Source: Sebastes aleutianus (Eukaryota; Chordata; Actinopteri; Perciformes; Sebastidae). From it: 64,000 nt of DNA. The translations under genes were made by a program, and so were the position numbers. Below the pieces are notes generated by a model. It did no database searches and was not told where the DNA came from. It was given only the letters and a program-made list of their open reading frames with translations. The first letter of the stretch is position 1. Each line of letters opens with the position of its first letter. The stretch is from the NCBI GenBank assembly GCA_916700875.1, contig CAKAKS010000013.1:15124596-15188595 (forward strand), written 5' to 3'. Below, piece after piece: positions 1-12,540 of this stretch.

Positions 1-2889
1 GCAGGTTTGTGTTTGTTTGCATGAATATTGCGGTTTAAAGAAAACTACATTCACGCTCTGGTAAAGTTAAGAAGGGAAGGCTTTCTGTTAAAGCGGGTTT
101 AAGTCGGGCCGTGCTCGCTGCGCTGCTTCAGCCTTTCCCACGAGGCTCCGAAACCATAATCTCTTGAAATATTTGCACAGATGACGGCAGCGCTCGGGCT
201 GTTTTGACATAGAGCGGCATGAGCGAGATCTCGCAGTCACTTTTTCCATCACTTTTCAAGTTCAGGAAAGGGAATTCCCCTTTTTCCCTGCTTTTCCCTG
301 TAACCCTCACGCCTCCAAACCAATCCGCGTAACCCTCCCTGCACTCCTTCCTCTGCTTCCTCGGCCTGCTAGGATTCGTCCGCTCAGGGCCACGCCGCGG
401 GGGCCCTTTACGCCCGCCTCGCAGCCAGCTCCCACAGTCCTTGCTTTCCACTCGCATGTTGTTTTCACTTTATCTGAGATGCCAAAAGTTCATTCACTGA
501 GATCAGGGGGTGGGCGGGAGGGCAAACAGGGTTGGGGTAAAAATGCTGCAGGAGGTTGAGGAAGAGAGGTAGTTCCTGTTCTGGCCTCGGTTTTGGCTCA
601 GGAAGGCAAGCATGGCTGTTTGTGTTTAAAGTTTCTGTCGGTCTCAGAGCTGCGAGCAACGAACTATAGGAAAAGTGTTCGCCTTTGACTGTGACTCGAT
701 TCCCTCGTTCGTCGCTGCTGCTCGCCCGCACCCCCGCCGACGCCGACTCAAGCTGCAGGCTGCACAAAAGTATACAGTACACACAAAGTCACACTGATTT
801 TTCCATGTTACCTCTCTTAAACACTTAAGTGGTGCCTCCTGGGCAGTCAAATGTTAACACAACTATTATGTTGTTGTCATATGCATTGATTCTGTTTGCT
901 TTTCCATTATCTACTCAGTCCTTTAAAATACTTTCACTGTGCTCACTCACCATTTAAGAACATACATACTCTGTCAGTCTAATTTAGCTACAAGTAAAGT
1001 AGTAATTGTTCTGCTAAAGGGAGAGCTAACAGGAATACAATACATGATGTAGTGGCACTGAATTTGGTGTGGAATCTGTCCAAAGGCCATAAAAACATAA
1101 TCTCCTGATAGTAGCCCTTGTGTTGCATCATGGGAAACTGGAAGGCATATCAAAAGGGCCACCACTGGAGCGGACTCTCTAATCCTCCTCCTGGCAAGCA
1201 TCCGCATATATATACATCTCTACTTGGCTCACTCCTGAGGGCCTGCTTGAATGTGCATGTAGAAGAAAAACACTATCTCTTCTTCGCCGACACCGACGGC
1301 ACAACAGGCTCGTTGCAATCGCGTCTCTCTCTCTCTCACGAGGTTGGCAGCCCTCGCAGAAACACTTCCCATTTGCGGTGCGGGGCTCGGTCCAAGCCAC
1401 TTGAACTTGGCAGGGCTTACCTGGAACAGCCTACCCCGTAGGACTGCCACAGACTCTCCCCCTCAGCCAAGGCGGGAGGCCTCGCTGTGAGAGGCAACAG
1501 CTGATGTCAGGCACACCTCCAGAAGGCTGCCTACAAGTGACTTCCAGGTATTTACAGTGTCAAGGAAGGAGGAAGCGATAATGCAACGTTCCCCAGTTGA
1601 GCTGGTTGAACTGCTTGTTTTCAGTACGTCTTCTTAATCAAGTAGGTCACTGATGTCAAATGGAAGCGCCTATATGCAGTATGATGACTCATAACTGTGT
1701 AAAACTAGCTGGAAAAACAGTTGACCTAATGTTACAAGTTAGTACATACTGTACCGAGGGGCTACAGCGCCTTTCACAAAGGACACAATTGTGCGTACAA
1801 GGTGATTTTTTTTTATCAATTCAGAGAGAATTACACAGATCGTATGACACCATATGGAATTCTTTTTACACATAATGTATTTCCTTTGCAGGCGCTGTGA
1901 AAGGCGAGGCCTACAGGGAGTCCTCTTTAGGAGGAGGGGAAGAAGAAAAAAAAAAAAAAGAGCTGTATGTATGGTGAGGAGGGAGGGGAGGGGGAGGAGG
2001 GTGGGGGGGGAGTCGAGGGGTTTAGTGGGGCGGTCCAAGCACGCTCAGCGAAAATATGCCTCATGCACTCGTTGAACTTGGGGCCTGCGCGGGCTTCTCT
2101 CAAGGTTACAGGAGAGGCCTGTGCGGAGAGGAGCAGGAGAAAGAAACCATGCAGCAGCAGTCCACACGCAACACTGCACTCTGGCTTTCTTTTTGCTGCT
2201 TTCACTTTTGGGAAATGTTTCAGTTCCCAATGAAACTAAAACATGTGTTATAATTAAAAACTTGTGACGTGACATTAGAAACATGTAGTTAATAGTATCC
2301 CCCGACCACGCATTTAAGCCTCCGAGCGTTACCTACCGCGAGTGTCTGTTGCTCAGATAACAGAAGCAGCAAAGCGATCGCCTTTGACACCCGGTTTCCT
2401 TCCCTCCTCGGAGCCTGCCGGGGACCCGGGCCGCGTATCCGCTGCCGCGCCCCTGAGCCCTCGGCCACACAAAGGTAGGAAGCGGCCGCCGGAGCGGGGC
2501 CCGCATTGTGACGACGCCACTAAATCACCTCTCGTTTTATCCGCCGCTGTTTACGCACGTTTTTCGCCAGAGGAAACCATAAAGACAACAAGGCCTAGTA
2601 AATACATCTGAAGGCTATTAGCTGATTGAATGATATGGATAGTTGGGATATGAAAATGCTTTTGATATGATACGTCAACACACGAAGCTTAAGACAACTA
2701 TACACCTGTACAGTTAATGTCATCTAGAATGATAGCACTTTTGAGGTCGTATTTGTAGTGATGTATAGGATCAAATGTATTGGGGGTTGGAGGACAAAAC
2801 AAAACATTAGGTCCACACTCTTAATGATATAGATAAGGTAATATTACAACTGTAAATCATTGCAATGCACACTAATATGAATATGTGAT

Positions 2890-3625
2890 TAGGGATGTCA
2901 CGAGAACCGATACTTCGGTACCAACTCTGTACCAAAATTCTAAAAATGTGACAGTACTTGTTTTCTTCGGTACCAAAGGTACCGAACAATGCCTCTTATG
3001 GTCATTTGGTACCGGAGGGGAGGTACTGGAGATGTGATTCTTCCGGATCTAATGGGGGCAGTAAACGCTTACAAGTGTTCTCATCTGCCGTGAAACGAAG
3101 GAAGAAGATGAACACCAAAAAACAACAACACAAGACGTGAAAGATGGCAACAAGTGCAGCTGCAGCGCTACCTCCGCCTCAACTCGTTGAGAAAACAAAT
3201 AGTAAGAGTCGGGTATGGAAGTACTTTGCGTTCGAGGCGGATTTACAAGGAGTAATAATAGATTCGCAAAAAAACAGTATGCGGTGCAGTAACGGTTCCG
3301 TCGTAGTTTTCTTTCCAAAGGAGGAAACACTTCCAATTTAGCAAAGCACCTCAAAGACAGACATCCAGACAATACTTTTTGAGTTAAATACTTGAGGGCT
3401 ACAGGCCACTGTTCTGTTTTGCAATGTTAATAGACGTTTCTTTTTATTTATTACTTAAAGGCCTCTGTTTTTTGTAATGTTCAAATGATTTAATAAAGGA
3501 GTGCGTGTTGAATGACATGGGATTTATTGTTTTTTTTTACCGTGGTATCGAATTGGTACCGAGAATCGTGTAAATTCACTGGTATAGGTATCGACTACTA
3601 GATTTCTGGTACCGTGACATCCCTA
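2890..3625 (+). mobile_element. Internally deleted hAT transposon with BED-finger remnant
   Basis: Seen directly: perfect 13-bp terminal inverted repeats (TAGGGATGTCACG at 2890-2902, its complement at 3613-3625), flanked on both sides by the identical 8-bp target-site duplication TATGTGAT (2882-2889 and 3626-3633). An 8-bp duplication is the hAT signature. Inside, the plus strand from 3144 encodes a decayed BED zinc finger: a VWKYF aromatic core, then LAKHLKDRHPDN with the two histidines in another frame. The catalytic part of the transposase is missing, so this is a non-autonomous relic of a ZBED-related hAT family. The ends also carry repeated GGTACC-containing sequence. Confidence 0.9.
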
Positions 3626-6137
3626 TATGTGATGGTATACAGCATATAGGACTGTAAAATCAACATGTCAGGGAAGAATGTCAACGTGGCGTTTGTGCCG
3701 GATCAACAACTTACATTCGACTTCACCCTGACAGGAAGGGGTCAAAGGGCAGTAGGTAGTAAACGCTCAGGCTGAAGGAACTGGTCACTTTGCCTTTCCT
3801 CAAGAATTAGCAGGCCATTAGCACCTCGTAAAAAGGGCCACTTCCCTGCTTTACAACAGATTAGGCCCGCTTTCATACAAACAGCCACGCAATGTGATTC
3901 AATGCAATCATATGGGAAACAGCGTTCCAGTGTAAAAGTCACAGAGGAATTATGTCAACACAGCCTACTTCAGTGCACAGATATTACTTTGATACAAGCT
4001 TATGAAAGGCACCAGAAACATTTCAGTCAATCCCAGCTAATTTCCCCCCAAAAAAACAAATTAGCATAAGATGAAGTGGGTCATTCTCATGTCTTGATTA
4101 AAGTAGGCCTCAGCTTTGCCCAAGTGGCCGAGCGGCAGACTGCAAGTTCAAGCTTTGCCCAACTGAAGGCCTTATCGGGCCTCTTTCGTAAACAAGAGGA
4201 GGAGGGGAGAAAAAAAAAATAGCCCCGTGGTGGAACATAATAAAGGGAGCATCAAAGCGGCTATAGAAGAGAATCAGTCGGAGTATTAGGAGCCACTTGG
4301 GGTTGTCAACGTGATAGCTTAGATGTCACTGGAGAACATCTTCATGGACGTAAAGCGGGCAAAACAAATTAAGAGGGATGAGCTCGCACTTGGTGGATTA
4401 GTTTTAGATTTATGGAGGCAACTTGGAGCCGATGTAGAGCAGAGAGAAAACAAGTCTGTCAAAGCTGTAAAAGACGTCCGCATAGCTACAGTAACTAATA
4501 ATAAATTACTGACGTTAAAGCAGGCGGCGCTGTTATTGTGAAGTTGTTTGATGTGTGGACTTGTTCCCGCAAAGAGTATCTGAGGTATATTACAAACCGG
4601 CTCCACTTGACAGAGCACTTCTCATTAAGGAAGATTGTAACCTCATTTCCCTTAGTTAACCTTGGCAACTGTAGTACAGTGTGTTCTGTAAACTCAACTG
4701 GAAGGGTTTGTGTGTATTGTGTGTCCTGGCGGCGGGTTATGTATGCGGAGCGGTAGCCCTGCGGCAAAGCACTCTCTGAAATAAGGGTGTGGCACAGGTG
4801 TTATGTGTGTCAGGAACCTATAGATTACGCTCCAACTGCAAAAGGCCACGGAGTGCGTTTATGTCAGCGCGGAACGAGGAGATGGCAACAATCCTCAAAA
4901 CATCTTGATGATTTCAGCAGATGAACTTCATCTCTCTGGCTGCGTGGGACTAATACAGCAACCGGGTCCCAAATGTGAGACGATGGGAAACGCACATGCG
5001 AGGGGTATTTTTAGGCCAGTGCAATTTCTCGGTGACACATTTACTGCGGAGGACCTCGAGAGTGATAACACGCGCCAACCGCAGTGTGCCGAGGAGAGTG
5101 ACAGCGAATGCTCGGAGCCACAGGAGAGAGACGGGCCAATTAATGCCAAGAAGTCCTCTGAGTGCGGCCCCCTGTATAATCCCACAACCCACTTTATGGG
5201 GGAACGCTCCCCTCTTTCGCTGATGTGTGGATCATTAATCACATTTTGGTATCAAACGCCTTTCCCCTTGCCACAAATATTCAGTCCCAAAACTCAAACG
5301 CTATGTGTGTCAAAAAAGTCCTCGTCACCATGGCGAGCTACTCAAACTTTCCACGATTATCAAGAGGAAGGAAATCATCCAAATGTGGGGTTTTAGTACC
5401 TCCAAACTAGTATTTCTGTGCCACCACGTGAAAAGACTGAAAACGCACTTATGAAAGGAGCTCGCCAACGTCATTAAAAGAAGAAGAAAAAAGCATGATG
5501 GTTTTTAACTTGAATTTAAACCAACGCTACTTAAAGCCGAGCTCTCGAAAATTCTCGCTCAGCACGCAGAACTGGCACTTGAGACATGAAAGGGCAGCTG
5601 CGACGTTTGGTTTACATTATATCTTAGTGGTTTCCACATTGTGGCCAGGGGATAAGCATCAGGAGAGGTTTATCTCTGTCACAGTGCTCTATGGAATATG
5701 TAAACACTACGTGTAATCAGTGCTGCAGTGAAATGGAGTGCAGGGTGGGGGGGTGGTGTGTGGGAAAGTGAAGTGCTTTAGGAATAAGCCGCCATCTTAC
5801 TCCTTGAGCTCAAGGAAAGATAAGACATCGGAGGCAGAGCTACAGAACCTCTAAGCCTATATGTTGGTTTTTACAGTATACAGGGAATATGAGTGAATCC
5901 ACAGATGCATTAGTAACTTGGGTGTTAACTTTCACCCGGCTGAAGACCTTCCGTCTCATCTGTCCTCGTCTCCTCCGGTCTCTTGGCTTAACTCTGTCAG
6001 CGTGTCTTTGTCCCCCATCATCCACTCTGTGTGGCAGCGCCGCTCCTTTTTTTTTTTTGTGGAGGACGAGTACTCGTTTTAGACCGAGAGCCCTCTCTCT
6101 CCCGTCTAGAGAGCCCAAGTTTTAATATGGAGTCCAA

Positions 6138-6950
6138 TCAAAAGTGATTAAGCATCGCGGAGCACAAACAATGCTGGCCCTTAAATCTCTGTGAACCCTC
6201 TTTCACTGGAGCGAATGAAAGAGCACTCTGTCTGCGGCAGCAGATGACAGACGTGCGCTTGAAGATAAGTCTTCTCCATGAGCCCTTATCCCACGAACAC
6301 CCGCCGTCCGGCCAAATAAAGACATAAATAAATAGATTACAAAACGCCGGAGTGGGATCCCACCTTGAAGGCATCAATGGGGAAGTGAAGGGTGTATTTT
6401 GCGAGTAAATGTTCTCTTTTACCACAAAGTGCCTGGACATGATACCTAAAACCATGTGGCACCAGACTGGCCCAGTCGAGTGAGGGAGCCACCGTGGATA
6501 ACTCAGCTGAAAGGAATTAAGTTGAGAATATAAGATCAACTCAAACATACATGAGCGTGCAAAAGAAAAGCCTGTTAACGTACAGCACAAGCACGAACAC
6601 AACAATAAATCACTAATAAAATCAAGCGGCTGCCATGTACAGTCTCTTTCACATGAGAAAGAGTTGTTCCAAAAAAAGTAAACTTGGCGAAATTTCCCCG
6701 CAAAATCATCGCGTCTTGCGCATAAATTACCAAAAACCCACAATGCATGATGTATTCCGCCATGTAACGCAATACCCTGAACTAATGCATTAGGTGCATG
6801 CGGTTCCTGCGAGGCGTACGGCAGCATGAAGATTGAAGGAAAGCTGGATACCGGGGGGCAGCTAACTAACGCCGAGGGGGATACTGTTCTTACTGTGCCT
6901 TTTTCAGAACGCCAAGAGCGAGAGTAGAGTTGCAGCTTACACAGTGACAC
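6138..6950 (-). other. Long open frame in nfib intron 2, function unlikely
   Basis: An uninterrupted 270-codon frame runs on the nfib sense strand inside the intron. It is the longest open stretch in the window, but the composition (Cys, Ser, Phe, Leu, Trp rich) looks like random translation. I see no domain, repeat or recognisable motif. No neighbouring exon or convincing splice context ties it to nfib. Most likely it is chance or a GC-shaped non-coding element; a lineage-specific exon or small gene cannot be ruled out from sequence alone. Confidence 0.15.
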
Positions 6951-8875
6951 AGTGGTTAGACGAATGTTTCATCATTAATATAATACGAACATGAGACAGC
7001 GTTGCCTAAATGCATGTTTTCAGCACATGTAATGCAATCTTATATCTGATGAGCTTCCATTTGTAGTTGGACTGACTGGGGGGAAAACATTTGGCTGGGT
7101 ACAGAGTTCAGCAGGAAGAAAACTCTTCAAATTTGTTCTTTATAAAATGCAACATATAATTTTATTAACTTACAAATTATCCAAATATTATTGAATCCAA
7201 AAGACGGTATTAACATGGGGTCTGTAAGCCCATATGAGGGCTTCAATAACCACACGCACATGCAGACACATTTGCAAACTTGAAACAGAAACGAAGCACA
7301 TAAACATCATCGCTGGGAGGTCATGAGAGGGAGGAGCTGGCGCTATGACAACAAGACATCAGCCGTCTGCAGCCCGCCGCCGTCAACAAGTCAGCGTGAG
7401 CACTACCATCTGACTGGGCTTTCCTTACGCTGCAGCCAAAACCAGCTATTGCTGCTGCTGTTACTGGCTCCTGCTTTCAATTTCACTGGAGTGGGCCAAG
7501 TAATGGCTTCAGCGTTTTGTGGTCTGCCGACACACATGGTCCGTGTAGCGATCTGGTCCTGTCCCCCCCCACCCTCCCCACATTGAATGTTTTGGGCCTT
7601 GCATGGAGATGTGGGCAGAGGGAGACGTACACAGCCCCAGGGGCCAGCCACAGTTATGGTGGGGCGTGCACGGGTCGTGTTATGACTGCGATGAGAATCG
7701 GGCTCAGCCAGGCCACCGCTGCAACGCAGAGTGCAACTAGTGCTTGTTAGTTCGTACCAGCAAAGCCTTTAAGACACAACTAAACAAAACTTATCCGCCT
7801 AGTCACAGGAATGACCACGTTAACCTTCTCTTTATCACTTACGTCACCACTAATGCCATTGCAGCTACTTAGGCCGCCGCCACCGCCGTCGCTGCCCCTA
7901 TCTGACTGCATGACCTAGATTAAAGGTTATTTGCTCAAGTCACAGAGGCAGCTCCTTCGGTTCGCCCTTGTTGGGTTTCCTTATCTGGGTTTTGTCTGGA
8001 CAAATCTTTGGGACACAAAGCGCCCATTTTGTGCTCCTCTCTGGAGATCCTGTTACAGCGTTCCAGACACGACGCGCTCCGCCAGCGGTGCCTCTGGGAG
8101 GCGGCGCGGCGTTGTTTGTCTCGATTAGGTGCTTCCTTCGACTCGGAGCATACGATACATGTGCACTCCTCTTACGTCTCCGAGCTTTTGTGCTGCGATA
8201 GGGGTAAAATGATCATCAAGGGGGGGTCAAATGATGTCATGCTGCGAGAATTCAGATGCAGCAACCCTCCCATCCCCGTTAACCAACCAAGGAAAATATA
8301 CAAGCGGATCCGACAGGATTCCCCAAAGTCCGTGCGCTGATTGCTATAATTATTGCGTTATTGCTCAAGCACCTTGTGCCTGTTACTACTTGAGATTATA
8401 CCAGGTAATTCTCATGGATTCAAAACATATTACAAAATAATCCTGAACCAAAACATGAATTAAGTGATTTTGGGGATTTAACAGTACAATAAACACCCTT
8501 TTTGGATACTAAGATAATCAAATATCATCCCCCCTAACGCCACACATGCACGGTGAGCGTGTGGATTCAGACGCCTTGAAGTTGATCTAGTGGCCTTATT
8601 CCTCCGCTGCTCTAGAAGGACAAAGTACAACTAAGAGAGCGAGCGAGCGAGCGAGGCGGAGAGAGAAGGAGGGAAAATGAGAGAGAAAAGAGTAGTGTTC
8701 GCTGACCTCATTCTGACAACAAGCCCGGGAAGAGCCTTTCCCTGGAACCGTTTCGCAATAGCACTGTTGTTTATACAGGTGGCGGGTGAGTCGAGCAAGA
8801 TATGCAGAGCGCATGCATTTTGCAACACCTCATTATGAATACTAAACACATGCAGCATGTCAAATCGCACAGACG

Positions 8876-8892
8876 CACACACACACACACAC
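8876..8892. repeat. (CA)n microsatellite
   Basis: Short run of CA dinucleotides in nfib intron 2. Confidence 0.85.
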
Positions 8893-9804
8893 GAGCGCTT
8901 TATCCCCTGTCCAAAGTGTGGCTTGAGTTTTAAATTGTGACATTCGACGGGGAATGCGTCATTTTTCTGTCGGCCGCGGCCAATTCATCCGTCTCTGTTT
9001 GAATTTCAAAGTTCCTTTACGCGATCCAAGAGCTGTCAAACACTACTATCCTCGGGTATACCGTCCAGTGAGTGCTCGCCTCCTGGAACGGAGGCCTCTG
9101 GTTGGCTCGTGCGTTTGGCTGCAGGGGCCGTCTCCTGCAACAACATCCACTTGGCCGGAGTTCAACCCACGTGGAAGGCTACAATAGCCCAAAGGTGGCT
9201 GCCCAGACCATTGTTTATGCAACAGCACACTACTGCCAGGTTAAAGGGAAAAGAGCAAGACAGCGGATAAATACGCACGGCTCCTGTCTGTAACGGAGTT
9301 ACGCTTTTCTGTTAATCTTCCCTGTACAAACACAGCCTAGTGACATATTTTATTATTAAAATGTAGATTTTTTTTACTCATGCATTGATTGTTTTTACCA
9401 TCACAAAAAGAAGGGAATTAACTTATTCTTAAATCTTTGCACATTTAAAGTATTGTCTTAGTAAAATGCAGTTTGATTGAACTTGTTGCTATGTAAGAAT
9501 ACTGCCGTTAATTAATATTACATTCGAGGTAATGACCTATGCTTTTGTTTCCAAAAGAAGTGGCGCAACGTCGCGGCGACACAAAATAGAAAACCCGTCA
9601 CCTTAACCAAAGCCATTTAACTTTAATGAAATCTCACCCAAACTAAATAGATTTTTACGCTGTAATTTCTGCAACAGTTGAAGCCTGAATACAAACCCAT
9701 GCATAAGTTAATGTAGCGCCTATCTTATTTTCCCCACTAACCAGCGAGCTGAACCAAATCCATTACATCTTCGAGAGAGGAAGGGAAAAAAACAGAGATC
9801 CACA

Positions 9805-9905
9805 CACCAGCTGTTTGGTAAACATACCAAAGTAATTGTTCCAAATACCTTACTTTAACACAGATTAAATGCAATTAGAGGCTGTTTATCTAACCACAAC
9901 AAGTC
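9805..9905. promoter_or_regulatory. Candidate intronic regulatory element
   Basis: Non-repetitive AT-rich block with motif-like content: a 7-bp inverted repeat TTTGGTA / TACCAAA with a 4-bp gap (9814-9831) containing a forkhead-like GTAAACA, followed by AATTA-type homeodomain-like cores and a runt-like AACCACAA near 9894. Motifs are seen; enhancer function is inference from its position in NFI intron 2. Confidence 0.25.
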
Positions 9906-10913
9906 TCTGTGCCAAAAGAGAGAGAAAAAAAAAAAAAAACCTCTGTCATTGTTTCTAGCAGTTGTTGCTTAGAGGCATTACAGCTGGGAATAGGATTTTT
10001 TTTTTTCCAAACGTAGCTTCCTTATGTACAGGAAGGAACTTTTATACACAAACAAAGCGTATGCTCGTTGCATAGGAAGACTATAGGGATGGAAAAAAAA
10101 CGGTTGGTTGGCCAAGGCAAAGGTCTTCTGAGGTGAATATGAGGAATTTAGGTCAGTGCAGCCGAGACATTTAACCAGCTCAAGCCGCTGCAGCTTGGGT
10201 GGAAATAGCATGGGAGGCCAGGGAGAGGGAAACCAGTGCGTCACAGCTCCCGGCCCGATTACAGCCTCCACTCCCCCCCCACACACACCCACACCCCGAC
10301 GCAAACAAGAGCCATAACTTCCCTAATGATTCCAGATCATGTACGCCTCAGACATATCCCACCATATCCCTCCTTCTTCACCTTTGACCCCCAAAGTGGG
10401 TGTGCCTACCTCTGACTCTGCATACGAACATGTAGCCTTTGGGATGAATAGTTGGCAAAAAAAAACTGTGAGGTTTGAATGTCCCATTGTGAAAAGTCTT
10501 TAATCCAAGTACGTGCAAAAAAACCTTACTGCAACACTCCTAAAATCTGGGAAAATCCCACTCTAAGACCGGACAAATCTCTTAATATCTTAAATATTCG
10601 CCAAATCTGGATAATCTGACACTTTGGTTTCAGTCGCCCCCGTCACACACGATTGCGCCGTGATTCAGAAAACGCCGTGCGCACACTCTCGCACACACAC
10701 ACACACATTGTAAACAGTCTTTATTGAGACGTGAGTGCTTGTATAAACATAGCCGAGCCCTATTGAGGGTCCAGGGCCGGGTCGAACAATAAGAGGGGGA
10801 AAGTTGCTGGACGTTCCTCACAGACGGTGTGTACAAAATCCAATTATCAGAGCCACGGCATTAACATTCCAGCAGTCTGGCAGGTGACGGCTCCGTCTTT
10901 TCAACCCCCCCAC

Positions 10914-10915
<2 letters not shown>

Positions 10916-10957
<42 letters not shown>
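10916..10957. repeat. (CA)n microsatellite, about 20 units
   Basis: Uninterrupted CA dinucleotide run in nfib intron 2. The apparent His/Thr or Val/Cys frames across it are artefacts of the repeat. Confidence 0.95.
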
Positions 10958-12409
10958 ACCAGCATGGGATAGAGTCGCCCGGCAGCACCCCGACAATACA
11001 CACATGCCTCTTCAGCTCCCCCCTTCTAACATCCCCCCAAGTATTGAGACATATATAGAGCGAAGAAGGCAAAGAGTGGGGAGGCAGTTTGGAGGGGAGT
11101 GGGGGGGGTCCACCAGCGACACTGGTCTTTTCTTCGGGAGATCAGCGCGACCGGCCTAGCAGGCAGTATCAGTCAATGGGGCATTCTTCTCCTCTCTGTC
11201 TCTGGGTGAGAATATGTTGATCGCTGATAACGTTGCTTTGATTGCCATAATGGGGAAACCACTTTTTGTTTTGAGCGTTTGCCTTCCAAACAGTGCGCGC
11301 TTTGTCAGCCCAGGGTGATGTTCGTGGCATACAAGATGCCGATTAAGAAAAGGTTTAACGGTAAAACAAAAACATTGTTGTTGTTCTTGGCTACAGGGCG
11401 AGTCGATAATGGATTAAAATAAAGTCTGCGCCGACGGGCCCCTCAGTGACAAGACCCAGAGAGCAGCACGCTGCAAGTTTAACCCCCGCATTCACTTAAA
11501 AACTTACAAAAATTCTTATTTAATTACACCCTCTAACTCCTGTAATTAGCCTCGTCAACCTTCCTTCAGCGTGAAAACCCTCCGGTACCACGAAGCAGGC
11601 CACCACGCATCATTAACAGTTGTTCTTTTTTCTTTTTTTTTGCTTTACACACAGTACATGTGGTGTACGTGATAGGGTGCATGTGATATGCGCCGCCTCT
11701 GCCTGGTGTCCTGCTCTGTACCCTTGTCAGGTCCTATATATAAACGTACATCTGGCCCCCATTCTGCTCTTTCCATCATGTCATCCTACGGAGAGAGCTG
11801 TAAGAGATACACACAGTACAGAACATTACGCTGCAGCGGGGGCTGGATCAAATTATTATTTTTCATTATGGATTGATTATTTTTGACTGGTTATTTTTTC
11901 TTTCGGTCTACAAAATATTTTTTAAGAAATGGAAAAATGTCTATCATAATTTCCCAAGGCCTAAGATGATGTCCAAAAAGTGCTTGTTTTGTCTGAATAA
12001 CATGCTCGAGGCCTTAAGACGCCGGGTGTGTGTGTGTGACAAATAAACGACACGAAAATGGGAAATACTCGCATGCCAATATTTTATGTCGAGGGAGTTT
12101 ATTACCAGAGAGGATCCGGTCTGCGCTGCCTTTGTCAAGGTTGAGAGGAGTAATAAAGTTTGCCGTCTTGGTTCGGACTACGGATGTTTCATAAATAAAG
12201 GCGCAACTCAACCCGTTCCGCACAACGTGATGGTTGATGCCTTCATTTGCGGTGCGAAAGCTCGGAAAAATTGACCTGGTTCCGAAAAGAAATTGTAGCT
12301 TTATTGCAGCGTAATCTTCAGGTTCTATGTGAAAACGCCCCTGGTGTGTAAAGGCTTTTTAACCCAGACATATTCAATTTACAGAGATATAAAAACAGAA
12401 GAAAAAGAA

Positions 12410-12540
12410 CATTTTAAAAGCCCTGATGATTAATCGATTATCGAAATTGAGCTGAACTTTCTGTCGATCAACTAGATAGATTCATCAACTAATCTCATCA
12501 GCGCTACAGTAAAGTACATGATCCCTGCAGATTCCTTAAG
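12410..12540. repeat. Decayed interspersed repeat fragment
   Basis: The sequence contains ATTAATCGATTATCGA followed by GTCGATCAACTAGATAGA-like text, a pattern typical of scattered, decayed DNA-transposon pieces in fish genomes. No intact ends or target-site duplication are visible, so family assignment is not possible. Confidence 0.4.

Noticed and set aside
4121..4160. tRNA-like A box (GTGGCCGAGCGGC)
   Set aside because: No matching acceptor stem, anticodon arm or B box follows at the right distance; the resemblance stops after about 30 bases.
10818..11159. Small proteins across the CA repeat on both strands
   Set aside because: The frames consist largely of the dinucleotide repeat (Thr-His or Val-Cys) and have no domain or splice context.
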